Of a DNA stretch of 64,000 nucleotides, positions 26,616-35,397 are shown piece after piece. The DNA is from Pelagibacteraceae bacterium AG-464-B04. Its GTDB lineage: Bacteria; Pseudomonadota; Alphaproteobacteria; Pelagibacterales; Pelagibacteraceae. The translations under genes and the position numbers were made by a program. The DNA lies in contig QCRZ01000003.1 of NCBI GenBank assembly GCA_003209225.1, positions 1 to 64,000 of the forward strand, in the 5' to 3' direction. The stretch's first letter is position 1, and every line of letters begins with the position of its first letter. The notes beneath the pieces are model-generated. The model did not search any database. It was not told the DNA's origin and worked only from the letters and a program-made list of their open reading frames with translations.

Positions 26616-27154
26616 TGAAAACAGAAAATACGAATAAATATTATACTGACGAGGATTTAATTCACTTTGAAAAATTAAAGAATTTTAATAAATCCAAAGT
26701 TGATAAATTAAATAATAATCAAAATAAGAAACATCCCACCAGGTACGCTATGTCTGACAAAACATATTTTGATAAAATAATGAATACTAATAATGTTATG
26801 AGTTCTTTATCGAAACAGATCGAGAAAACAAAAAAAAATAATTACTATAGTTCATTGGACCTTAAAAATTTTGAAAAAATAAATCAATTCTCAACATTTA
26901 ATGATAATAAAACTATAAATAAAAACACTGAAGTTGCAAAAATCAAAAATAATTATACGGTCACTGATGTGAATGCATTTGATCAAATTATCAAATCTCA
27001 AGCTGATATAAAAAAACAAAGTGAAGATAAAATTAATTCAAGAATTGATATTAAAAAAATTAAGATTATTGATTTTAATAAGTTAAAAGAAAAAGAAAAA
27101 ATTCTTAAAAACAAAGTTGGCATTGATAAAATTAAAATAGTTTATTTTGATTAA
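26615..27154 (+). CDS. Unknown four-repeat protein inside the sugar ABC operon
   Basis: 179 residues, very rich in Lys, Asn, Ile and Asp, no signal peptide and no membrane helix. It contains four imperfect repeats with the pattern Y-x(7)-F-(E/D)-(K/Q): Tyr at 10, 44, 78 and 114, Phe at 18, 52, 86 and 122 (YTDEDLIHFEKL, YAMSDKTYFDKI, YSSLDLKNFEKI, YTVTDVNAFDQI), so a period of 34-36 residues. The end has two copies of a short beta-like motif (IKKIKIIDFNK and IDKIKIVYFD), also present in the tail of the ATPase just upstream (IIKIVDFDREK). Its start overlaps the ATPase stop, and the permease follows 14 bases later, so it is made with the transporter. I know no family. It may be an accessory or regulatory subunit. 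Confidence 0.75.
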   Translation: MKTENTNKYYTDEDLIHFEKLKNFNKSKVDKLNNNQNKKHPTRYAMSDKTYFDKIMNTNNVMSSLSKQIEKTKKNNYYSSLDLKNFEKINQFSTFNDNKTINKNTEVAKIKNNYTVTDVNAFDQIIKSQADIKKQSEDKINSRIDIKKIKIIDFNKLKEKEKILKNKVGIDKIKIVYFD

Positions 27155-27168
27155 TTAATTATTATTTT

Positions 27169-29502
27169 ATGGAATTAGTAGAAAGTGTAAAAAAAGTTTT
27201 CAGATCAAGCACAGATACTTCTTCAAATAAGTATCTTATGGTGCCAATTTTTATTTTCTTTTCACTATTAATTTTTGCAATGATAAGAAGCCCAATTATA
27301 ATTTCACAATCAGGTATAGGTAGTGCAATAATTCTTAGCGCACCACTCATATTAACAACTTATGCTTTAACATTTATTGTTATGGCCGGCCGCGGTGGTG
27401 TCGACTTGTCCATCGGTCCTTTTATGGGTTTTATAAATGTCAGTAGTATCCAATTATATGCTCATGGATATTTACAAACATCTATTGGTTGGTTTATTTA
27501 CGCCATCGCCATGGGTTTAATTTGGCAGTTGTTTTATGCTTTGGTTGTAGTGTTCGTGAGAGTTTCACCAATCATAGTAGCATTAGCAGGTTATTTAGCA
27601 TTCACTGGAATTAATCTAGTTATTCTATCTCGTCCAGGCGGTATTGCTCCAGATTGGTTAATACCTTGGGGAGAAGGTTTTACAATATTCAACGAAATAT
27701 TTCTTTTGCTGATTTTAGCAACAATTTTATTTTATATCATCACCCATACAGCTTTTTGGAGTCATCTAAAATTAATGGGCGCAGATGAGCGTGCCGCTTT
27801 TACAAGTGGTGTTAAAATTAACTGGGTAAGAATAGTTGCACACTTAATAGCTGGAATTTTTGCTGCATTATCTGCAATATGTTTTACTGCCTTGGTTGGT
27901 TCTGGAGATCCTATACAAGGAACTAAGTATACGCTTCTGGGAGTAACCGCACTGGTTCTTGGTGGAGCGAGTCTTGTAGGTGGTCGTGGTGGTGCTTTTG
28001 GGGCAATTTTAGGTGCTGGAACCCTTTATTTAATCAATTATATTTTAGTTACTTTTAGATTTGAAAGATTACAAAGTTTTGTCTCTGATTTATCTTACGG
28101 AGCTGTCCTAGTTATTGCTTTGCTTGTAAGCCTTCTTCTCCCATACGTACAAAGAGTAACAAAAGGTTTATCTGTTATGGTTTTTTTCATTCTTATGTCT
28201 TTTGCTAGTTTGTTTGTCGTAATTCATCAAGTATATGATCAACCTATTGTTGTTGAAGCTGAAGTTAAAGAAGACATAGATGAAGCTTCTAAAGCATATC
28301 AGAGAGGACAAAAGGTACGTAAATTAGATGCTACAGGAAATATTATTGTTGAAGAGGGTGAAGCAGGAACTACTACAGGAACGGGTACAAAACAAGGTGG
28401 ATCATTAGCTGGTCACTCTGTTGTTCGGTTTACAGAAACTCCAGGGACAATAGTGCTTTATGTAATTATTGGATTAGCGGGTCTTGCTCTTCTTCTTTAT
28501 CTTCTTTCCGTGCATCGGAATCCCTCTACTATATCTTTTGTAGTTGTTGTTGCCATCATAGTTGCGGGATTGATATTTGATCCTGGAGATAAAAAAAAAG
28601 ATTTGCTTAAAGATACTGAGCAGATAAGCTTACAATCAAATCAGGTAAGTAGTATTGAAACTTCATCTCCTCAATATTTTAGTCTTGAAAAAATTAATTA
28701 TTTTTCAAATATATCTGATACTGCTCTGATTTCAGGTACGTCATACAGTCTTATCTATATTGCAGGAGTAATTCTGCTCGTATCATTAATTGTAATTGTG
28801 ATGCTACCTCAATTTAGTACAAGGGCCAAATCAACAGCTATGATGTTTTTTCTTGCTGCCTTATCACTCGTTGTTTTAAAAGGTATCTCTTATAACAATT
28901 TAGAAGAAAGTACTGTTAAAAGTTTCTTTGGCATCCAAGGATATGGAGTAATATTAGTAATCTTGTTGCTTTTTGTTATTACCGCACCTTTTGTTCATTC
29001 AAAAATAAAAAATTTAACAAATGTTTATGTTTTTGGATTAGGTGTTTTGGGCATTCTTGCTGTATATTTTATTGGAGGAAATACTTTTATTCCCAACGAT
29101 CCTTCTCTTTATCAACCACAGATTATAACTGAATTAAATATTGGAGATATTTCTCAAATAAAATATACAGGACCTAAAAGATTTTTTTATGAAAACCTAA
29201 CTTCAAATTTTGCTCAAATTGCATACAGCATAGTTACAGTATTTTTATTACAATATTTTTTATTTTTAAACATGGGACACAAAGGTAGTTACAAACGCTT
29301 TGCTCCTTACTTGTATATAGTTATTTTTGCGGGATTTTTGTGGTCTGCAATATTTTATTCAGTAGGATATTCATTTTATAAAATCATTGCGGTATTTGCT
29401 ATTGGAATACCGATCACTCCTTTAGTATGGCAATTTATGAGAATCTATAGAGAGAAAATTGCGCGTGACAGACAATTAAGCCAATGGGAGGAGACAAAGT
29501 AA
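27169..29502 (+). CDS. RbsC-like ABC permease with a ~430-residue multi-helix C-terminal extension
   Basis: 777 residues; normal RbsC-class permeases have about 320-350. Residues 1 to about 345 are the standard permease: GRGGVDLSIGPFMGFINVSS is the BPD_transp_2 hallmark, followed by VRVSPIIVALAGYLAFTG and GVTALVLGGASLVGGRGGAFGA. The remaining ~430 residues begin with a polar loop (KEDIDEASKAYQRG...) and continue with roughly ten further hydrophobic helices arranged as pairs with loops between them, ending in a basic tail. I recognise no family in this part. The frame is uninterrupted. The second permease follows eight bases after the stop. Confidence 0.8.
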   Translation: MELVESVKKVFRSSTDTSSNKYLMVPIFIFFSLLIFAMIRSPIIISQSGIGSAIILSAPLILTTYALTFIVMAGRGGVDLSIGPFMGFINVSSIQLYAHGYLQTSIGWFIYAIAMGLIWQLFYALVVVFVRVSPIIVALAGYLAFTGINLVILSRPGGIAPDWLIPWGEGFTIFNEIFLLLILATILFYIITHTAFWSHLKLMGADERAAFTSGVKINWVRIVAHLIAGIFAALSAICFTALVGSGDPIQGTKYTLLGVTALVLGGASLVGGRGGAFGAILGAGTLYLINYILVTFRFERLQSFVSDLSYGAVLVIALLVSLLLPYVQRVTKGLSVMVFFILMSFASLFVVIHQVYDQPIVVEAEVKEDIDEASKAYQRGQKVRKLDATGNIIVEEGEAGTTTGTGTKQGGSLAGHSVVRFTETPGTIVLYVIIGLAGLALLLYLLSVHRNPSTISFVVVVAIIVAGLIFDPGDKKKDLLKDTEQISLQSNQVSSIETSSPQYFSLEKINYFSNISDTALISGTSYSLIYIAGVILLVSLIVIVMLPQFSTRAKSTAMMFFLAALSLVVLKGISYNNLEESTVKSFFGIQGYGVILVILLLFVITAPFVHSKIKNLTNVYVFGLGVLGILAVYFIGGNTFIPNDPSLYQPQIITELNIGDISQIKYTGPKRFFYENLTSNFAQIAYSIVTVFLLQYFLFLNMGHKGSYKRFAPYLYIVIFAGFLWSAIFYSVGYSFYKIIAVFAIGIPITPLVWQFMRIYREKIARDRQLSQWEETK

Positions 29503-29509
29503 ATAAACT

Positions 29510-30925
29510 ATGAACAGATCTACTTTTCTTTTCTTTAAAGGGTTAGGGTTATTATTTGCAATCTTGTGCGGTATAGGAACTGCTGTATTGGGTTATTTTG
29601 ATGCTGCCGATTGGATGAATATTGTTGCATACTCTATTGCAGTAACAGGATTAATATTATGGGGTTGGCATCATTTTTCTATTAGATGGATTCATGGTGA
29701 TTTAAAGGAAAATATACTTTCTCAATTTCCAAAAAAAGAACAAACTGAAGGAAAAAATTTACAAGAAGAAGAGCATGAAGAAAATTTCTTCTTTAAAACT
29801 ATTCGTGATCATAAATGGAAAACATTAGCTTTTATTTTGCTAATACTTATTTTTATTTTTGTTTCATTTATTGCTGAAGGCTTCTTTTCTGGTCGTACGT
29901 TAGTATCTTTTTTAATTTTCCTAGGATTTATTATATTAATGGGAGTTGTTGGTCGACACATCAAAGGCCAAAAAAGTGTGTTCATTGGTATTTGTGTCTT
30001 AATTGCACTATTTATATTAGGATCACTAACCATAGGCGGATTTCTCTCACTTCTTAACATGAAATCAATGTTAGTGTTCGCAGCATTTTTAGGCTTAGCT
30101 ACAGTGGGTCAAACATTCGTTGCATTATTGGGTGGCCTTGATTTATCAATTCCATTTTTAATAGGAGCATCCAATGTTGCTCTAATGTCTTTAATCTCGA
30201 AAGGTGTGCCTCCATGGTTAGCTTTGGTTGCTGTGTTAATATTAGGTCTAATAGTAGGATTAGTAAATGGCATCTTAAGCTTTAGACTACAAGGTCAGGC
30301 ATTAATACTAACTTTAGGTGTTGGTTTTTTCGTTAAGGGAGGTGTTCAAATCCTTGTGGCGATGGGTACTTTTTCTGCCGGTACAGTTTTTGGTGTTGTC
30401 CCAGATTGGATGAGAAATATTGCTTCTATGAATGGTGAAACTGTGGGACTGCCTATTCCTCCCATTATTTTAATTTGGATTGTCGCTTCAATAATTATAA
30501 TTGTTGCTCTTCGTTTAACTAAATGGGGAAGAAATCTTTATTCTCTTGGAGGAAGTCGTTTATCATCGGCAAGATTATCTATTTCCGAAAGAGGTTACTG
30601 GGTTGGAGCTTATGTAATTAGTGGTTTTTTTGCAGCTTTAACTGGTGCATTACTTTTAGGTTGGAGCGGAGGTGGTTTTATAGGAGTTGGTGATACTTAT
30701 TTATTTTTAACAATTGCTGCAGTTGTTGTTGGGGGTACTTCTTTATTAGGAGGTGTTGGTGGATACGGATTAAGTGTAATTGGAGTTTTAATTTTGCAAG
30801 TAATTACAACAGTACTAATTGGTTGGGGTTTAAAATGGGAAGCACAACAATTTATATTAGGTTTATTAATTATACCAATGGTAGCTCTATACGCTAGATC
30901 ACCACACATTAGATCACAAATTTAG
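29510..30925 (+). CDS. RbsC-like ABC permease (second subunit)
   Basis: 471 residues. An N-terminal extension of about 170 residues contains extra helices (LFFKGLGLLFAILCGIGTAV, then TVTGLILWGWHHF-like and further segments) and a charged loop (KKEQTEGKNLQEEEHEE). The canonical permease follows, with GGLDLSIPFLIGASNVALMS, QGQALILTLGVGFFVKGG, and VVVGGTSLLGGVGGYGLSV. It probably forms a heterodimer with the 777-residue permease. Its end overlaps the convergent hydrolase gene by four bases. Confidence 0.83.
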   Translation: MNRSTFLFFKGLGLLFAILCGIGTAVLGYFDAADWMNIVAYSIAVTGLILWGWHHFSIRWIHGDLKENILSQFPKKEQTEGKNLQEEEHEENFFFKTIRDHKWKTLAFILLILIFIFVSFIAEGFFSGRTLVSFLIFLGFIILMGVVGRHIKGQKSVFIGICVLIALFILGSLTIGGFLSLLNMKSMLVFAAFLGLATVGQTFVALLGGLDLSIPFLIGASNVALMSLISKGVPPWLALVAVLILGLIVGLVNGILSFRLQGQALILTLGVGFFVKGGVQILVAMGTFSAGTVFGVVPDWMRNIASMNGETVGLPIPPIILIWIVASIIIIVALRLTKWGRNLYSLGGSRLSSARLSISERGYWVGAYVISGFFAALTGALLLGWSGGGFIGVGDTYLFLTIAAVVVGGTSLLGGVGGYGLSVIGVLILQVITTVLIGWGLKWEAQQFILGLLIIPMVALYARSPHIRSQI

Positions 30926-31758
30926 TCGTAGTAAAACATAGGTGCTTTTTTCCAATCAAGCCAGGAAACTGGATCATGACCCCAAACAACTTTTGCATCA
31001 TGTTCTTTTGCAATCCTTCTTAATTTTTTAACTGAAGCCGCAGCGTCAGAAGAAGAAGACACAAGTCCCGGTAAACATTTGTCACACCAGTGATCACCCG
31101 TGTAGCAAGCGTCACCAGTAAATAACATATAACCAGTTTTTGGAAGCTTAACCATTACAGATTGATGCCCAGGAGTATGCCCTGGTGTAAATATTATTTT
31201 TATAACACCGTCTCCATACACATCATAAAAATCAGTTTTTCTGCCCTGTAGAAATTTCCAACGGATATTTGGTTTGTCAAAATCTGCTCTAATGTAAGCT
31301 GGCCCAGAAAACCAATCAGGGTTAAATGCATAATCATATTCTAATCTTTGTGTTATATGAGTAGCGTTTGGAAAATGACCTATAGCACCTGAATGATCTA
31401 GATGAAGATGAGTTTGTATCACATATCTGATATCACCTGGGTTTGTATTTACAGTTTTTACTTGATCTCTGCACCATTCTGATTTTTTCATCACTGGGTC
31501 ATAGGCTTCAACCACATCTCCCCAATGTTTATGTTTATCAATAGCAGTTTCTATAGGCATTCCCCCATCAATAATAACATCTCCTTCAGGATGTTTAATT
31601 AAAAACCACGGCACAGGTATTTCATAAGGTTCTTCACTATGATTCATTTTTATAAATTTTAATTTTGTTTTAATTGATCCTGTTTGAAACATATATAATC
31701 TAACTCCTAAATTAAATTTTTTAGTTGATTCAAAAATATCTTTGTTTTTTTCTTTCAT
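30922..31758 (-). CDS. Metallo-beta-lactamase-fold hydrolase (lactonase-like)
   Basis: 278 residues from the ATG at 31758; an ATG 18 bases upstream (31776) overlaps the preceding gene, but TAGGAAAAA at a good distance favours the internal ATG. The di-metal motif HLHLDHSG (HxHxDH) is present, with later ligands in GHTPGHQSVMV (His), FTGDACYTG (Asp) and VVWGHDPVSW (His), the layout of the AttM/AiiA-type N-acyl-homoserine-lactonase branch. Broader family members hydrolyse lactones and esters. It is the last gene of the ten-gene rhodopsin operon, so a lactone or ester in the same catabolic route is as likely as a signal molecule. Confidence 0.82.
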   Translation of the reverse strand: MKEKNKDIFESTKKFNLGVRLYMFQTGSIKTKLKFIKMNHSEEPYEIPVPWFLIKHPEGDVIIDGGMPIETAIDKHKHWGDVVEAYDPVMKKSEWCRDQVKTVNTNPGDIRYVIQTHLHLDHSGAIGHFPNATHITQRLEYDYAFNPDWFSGPAYIRADFDKPNIRWKFLQGRKTDFYDVYGDGVIKIIFTPGHTPGHQSVMVKLPKTGYMLFTGDACYTGDHWCDKCLPGLVSSSSDAAASVKKLRRIAKEHDAKVVWGHDPVSWLDWKKAPMFYYD

Positions 31759-31769
31759 AAATATTTTTC

Positions 31770-32939
31770 CTACCAAGCTGATTGATAAATATTAAGTGCG
31801 TCTGTTTCTGTTAATTCACGTGGATTATTAACTAATAACCTTGTCTGTTTCATTGCATCGCGGGCCATTTTTTCACATGCATTTTTTGGAATATTAACTT
31901 CTCTTAATCTCTGAGGCAGACCTAATCTCTTCGATAAATTTTCTATCTTATCAATAAACTCTGAACAAACTGCCTGTGTTCCTCTATTAATATCTAAATT
32001 AGGAAAAACATACGGTGCAAGTTCGGCATAATAATTTGCTGCTTTTACATCAATACTGTTGAACCTAAGCACATATGGCAAAACAAGAGAATTAGAAAGT
32101 CCGTGAGAAATATGAAAAGTTCCTCCTATTGGATATGCAAGAGCATGGACTGCTGCAACTGGAGAATTAGCAAAAGCTTTTCCTGCTAGCATAGCTCCAA
32201 TAAGCATGTTTCCTCTGGCTTCGATATTAGAACCTTGTAAAACAGCAGTTTCTATTGAACCTCCAAGTAATTTTAGCGCTTCTATGGCTAACATTTTTGA
32301 AATTGGATTGTTGTTTTTATTGGAAGACGCGTATCCTTCAATAGCATGAACCATTGCATCGATACCTGTTGATGCTGTAGTTACTGATGGAAGACCTAGT
32401 GTTAGATCAGGATCTAAAATTGCTAAATCTGGCAAAATTATTGAAGAAGATACTCCTTTTTTTTCTTCTTCTCCTACTGTAATAATTGCAACAGGGGTAA
32501 CCTCTGAACCAGTTCCCGCTGTTGTAGGAACTAAAACTAGTGGCAAACGTGGCCCTTTAGCATTTTCCACTCCCCAAGCTGTATCTAAATCTTCGTTAGA
32601 ACCCAATATTAAGGACACAAGTTTAGCAACATCCATGGATGATCCTCCACCAAATCCAACAACACCCGATGCATTAAATTTCTTTCCAATTTTTATTGCT
32701 GATAAAAGAGTCTTTAGAGATGGGTCTGCTTCAACTTCATCAAATATTTCAACAGAACCATTTTTTTTAAGCTCTTCTATTGTGGGTGTTGTTAATTCTA
32801 AAGACATCAAATCTTTATCTGTTATAAAAAGTATTCGAGGACCCAGCTTTTTAGAAATTTCTTTACAGGAATTTTTTGCTTGACCGCTACCAAATCGAAG
32901 ACCAGGTGTTGTGTTAAAATTAAAAGAATTTAAAGTCAT
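31770..32939 (-). CDS. Iron-type (group III) alcohol dehydrogenase
   Basis: 389 residues. The NAD(P)-binding motif GGGSSMDVAKLVSL (about 95-108) and the metal-binding region AVHALAYPIGGTFHISHG, with the conserved His residues spaced as in Fe-ADH enzymes, are both present; VPTTAGTGSEVTP is the second signature. These enzymes interconvert primary alcohols, lactaldehyde, 1,3-propanediol, hydroxyaldehydes or maleylacetate. The substrate here cannot be assigned. It follows the symporter gene by six bases and overlaps or abuts the hydrolase gene, within the rhodopsin-dimethylformamidase operon. Confidence 0.85.
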   Translation of the reverse strand: MTLNSFNFNTTPGLRFGSGQAKNSCKEISKKLGPRILFITDKDLMSLELTTPTIEELKKNGSVEIFDEVEADPSLKTLLSAIKIGKKFNASGVVGFGGGSSMDVAKLVSLILGSNEDLDTAWGVENAKGPRLPLVLVPTTAGTGSEVTPVAIITVGEEEKKGVSSSIILPDLAILDPDLTLGLPSVTTASTGIDAMVHAIEGYASSNKNNNPISKMLAIEALKLLGGSIETAVLQGSNIEARGNMLIGAMLAGKAFANSPVAAVHALAYPIGGTFHISHGLSNSLVLPYVLRFNSIDVKAANYYAELAPYVFPNLDINRGTQAVCSEFIDKIENLSKRLGLPQRLREVNIPKNACEKMARDAMKQTRLLVNNPRELTETDALNIYQSAW

Positions 32940-32945
32940 AATTTT

Positions 32946-35012
32946 TTATACAAAATAAATATAAAATACTATTGAAAATATTGCCATTCCTGTAAGTATT
33001 AATATCCAGCCATAGCCTGTTCCAACTTTGTCGATATAATTAACTTCCCCTTGAATTTCATCTGGCTGTTTATAAAGATCATTTGGTTGAATTGGTTTGT
33101 TGGGCAAAGTTGATAAATCCATCTTGCTAGCAAGAAACCAGATTAAGCCTATGCCAATAAACCACCAAATAAGTTGATATCCCCAAATAGAAGGTATTTT
33201 AAGAATCCAATATTCATAACCTGCGCCAGGGTTACCAAAAAAATCATTACCAACTATTTGCCCTGGTCCAACTCCAAAAAAAAGCCAAATCATAGCAATT
33301 ACATAAGCAAAAGATCTTAATTTTGTCCTGCTTGGATGGAGGCCCATATGATCATTTAAAAAATCATGAAACTTTTCTCTGTGTGACCTATTAGCATCAA
33401 TTTTTGTGATACTGGAAAAAGCAGAAATAGAAAAACAAATAAATACATTAAATAATAATCCCCATACACCTGAATATATTGTTAGCGGCCATCTTCCCCA
33501 AGGTAGCCTATTACCAGTAATTTGTTGTCCTATAGTTTCTGTTAAAATAACTATAATAATTCCAATAATTAATCCAAAAGTTGCTGCACCTTTTGTTATC
33601 CAAGGTAACCAGATCAAACCTAATAAGACAATTATAAACTGAAATGCTATAGGAATTGCTATTCCACTAAAGATAACCATTGCAGGTTTAGCAAAAGTTG
33701 CTACATAAAGTGAAGCTAAAAATATTACCATCATTATTATACGGGCAGTTGCAAGTTCTTTTTCCCAACTGATGTTTTGATTAACATAGGCTTTATATAA
33801 ATCTCTTGTGACAATACTCCCAGACGTCATTAGAAGTGCTGCTGAAGTTGATTGGAGGGCTGCAATTAATCCTACCGCCAACAAACCAGTTAACCAAAGA
33901 GCGTGTTTATCCATTAAACTTATTATGTGATAAATTAATAACGAATGATCTTTATTAGAAACTTCTGGTAATAAAGTATTTATTGAAAGACCACTATTAT
34001 TGATTTCTGCATTAGCTCCCAATAAACTTGCTCCAATTCCTTGATAGGTTGTAAATACAAATAATAATAATCCTACAATAACGGCGGATCCCCAAATCTG
34101 ATAGTAAGAAAAAGCTTTTGGATGTTTTACAGAATAACTCCACATAGAAAAGGAAGGTGAAAGAACTATTCCCATAAAAGAAATCGTAAAAGTAAAAATC
34201 ATCATTGCTGTCCAAGGACCACCTACTGCTTCATTTTTTCCTAGTCCCGCTACCCATTGAATAACACCTGGTAATGCAAAATAACTATTGTAATCACCAC
34301 CTCCATAACCATTGGTGTTTCCCCAGTTGTTTACGGATGTACTAGCTATTTTTGCTAATGATTTACCAAAAGATTCAATATCACCTACGAAAAAATAAAC
34401 AATAATTCCTAAAAGAATTATAGTTAAAAAGTAAAGCCAGGATTGAACCACTCCTATACTAACAATAGATTTAAACCCTCCTCGTGTTACATAAAATAAA
34501 ACAATTATGGAAATTACCCACATACCAAGTTCTCTAGAAACATATCCTGAAGTTAACGTATTTATTAAATATCCTGTAGCACCAAAAAAAACTGCCAGTA
34601 GAGGTATTGCTATAAATAAAGTTACTAAAACTGAAATAACACGAATTGTATCACTTTTGTAATAATCGTAATACATTTCGCCTGGTGTAATGTATCCAAA
34701 CTTTCTACTTAACATCCATTGTCTTTTAAAAAAAAATATACTTCCAAGAGGAACGGTTATTGCAATGAATGCTGTGCCTACATATTGAAAACCATCATGA
34801 AAAACAAGACTAGTATGAGATACTACTGTTAGTCCAGCAAAAGTAGCTGTGGTAGCTGCGAAAAAAAAAACCCATGAAGAAACATTTTTGTTAGCTAAAT
34901 AATATCTTTCTGGATTATCTGAATTATATTTTGATCCTCGTTCACCCCAAAAAAAACAATAAGCGGCATACAATAATATAAAAATAAATAACCAAAGAGA
35001 TTTTTCGGACAT
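32946..35012 (-). CDS. Sodium:solute symporter (SSS family)
   Basis: 688 residues, about 13-15 transmembrane helices with the LeuT-like fold of the SSS family. ATTATFAGLTVVSHTSLVFHDG is TM1-2, KFGYITPGEMYYDYYKSD is the conserved 'F-x-(T/P)-x-P-E' loop, and GLIAALQSTSAALLMTSGSI is the TM8 sodium-site region with its Ser/Thr residues. It is longer than the prototype PutP (about 500) owing to extra C-terminal helices, a common feature of some SSS subgroups. Na+ uptake of an organic nutrient is expected; the position next to the dimethylformamidase genes suggests that it imports the amide substrate or an analogue. The start lies 16 bases after the 122-residue gene. Confidence 0.85.
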   Translation of the reverse strand: MSEKSLWLFIFILLYAAYCFFWGERGSKYNSDNPERYYLANKNVSSWVFFFAATTATFAGLTVVSHTSLVFHDGFQYVGTAFIAITVPLGSIFFFKRQWMLSRKFGYITPGEMYYDYYKSDTIRVISVLVTLFIAIPLLAVFFGATGYLINTLTSGYVSRELGMWVISIIVLFYVTRGGFKSIVSIGVVQSWLYFLTIILLGIIVYFFVGDIESFGKSLAKIASTSVNNWGNTNGYGGGDYNSYFALPGVIQWVAGLGKNEAVGGPWTAMMIFTFTISFMGIVLSPSFSMWSYSVKHPKAFSYYQIWGSAVIVGLLLFVFTTYQGIGASLLGANAEINNSGLSINTLLPEVSNKDHSLLIYHIISLMDKHALWLTGLLAVGLIAALQSTSAALLMTSGSIVTRDLYKAYVNQNISWEKELATARIIMMVIFLASLYVATFAKPAMVIFSGIAIPIAFQFIIVLLGLIWLPWITKGAATFGLIIGIIIVILTETIGQQITGNRLPWGRWPLTIYSGVWGLLFNVFICFSISAFSSITKIDANRSHREKFHDFLNDHMGLHPSRTKLRSFAYVIAMIWLFFGVGPGQIVGNDFFGNPGAGYEYWILKIPSIWGYQLIWWFIGIGLIWFLASKMDLSTLPNKPIQPNDLYKQPDEIQGEVNYIDKVGTGYGWILILTGMAIFSIVFYIYFV

Positions 35013-35028
35013 TAAATCCTTTTAAAAT

Positions 35029-35397
35029 TTAGGTACAACGCCTTGGCGCTGATTCACCTCGCTCTTTTTTAATTCTTTCAGCTTCTTTTTGAGCTTCTCC
35101 AATTGAAAGGAAAACTTTATCTTCAAATATAACAAATGGTTTTGCTCTATCAGCATTGAGCTGAGCTACACACCATTCTTTGCCGGGCTTAGTACACATA
35201 ACCATATAGGCTCCTGGTATAGGTCCATATTTTCTATTATTTAAAGTAAAAAGACTCTTAGCCAGTTCATTTAGTTTATCTTCGTCTAAATTTCCTAAAG
35301 CATTTTTTTCTAATTCATTCAAAGGAGTGACATTATCAGATCCTAGTACGCTTTTACCGCCTGTTCCTTCTGGTCTTGTAAATTGTGGTTTGTTCAT
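35029..35397 (-). CDS. Small unknown protein coupled to the dimethylformamidase large subunit
   Basis: 122 residues, soluble. The N-terminal ~45 are polar and flexible (RPEGTGGKSVLGSDN, then a helix NELEKNALGNLDEDKLNEL). The rest has YGPIPGAYMVMCT, EWCVAQLNADRAKPFVIFED, and a helix SIGEAQKEAERIKKERGE, with three Cys including one two residues from the end. The last ~50 residues (strand, acidic turn, phenylalanine, then a helix with paired Ala/Glu) resemble the end of the DmfA1-type subunit, which also reads 'F-x-S-x-E-E-A'. The start overlaps the large-subunit stop by one base (TAATG), so it is likely made in the same ratio. No family recognised. Confidence 0.7.
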   Translation of the reverse strand: MNKPQFTRPEGTGGKSVLGSDNVTPLNELEKNALGNLDEDKLNELAKSLFTLNNRKYGPIPGAYMVMCTKPGKEWCVAQLNADRAKPFVIFEDKVFLSIGEAQKEAERIKKERGESAPRRCT

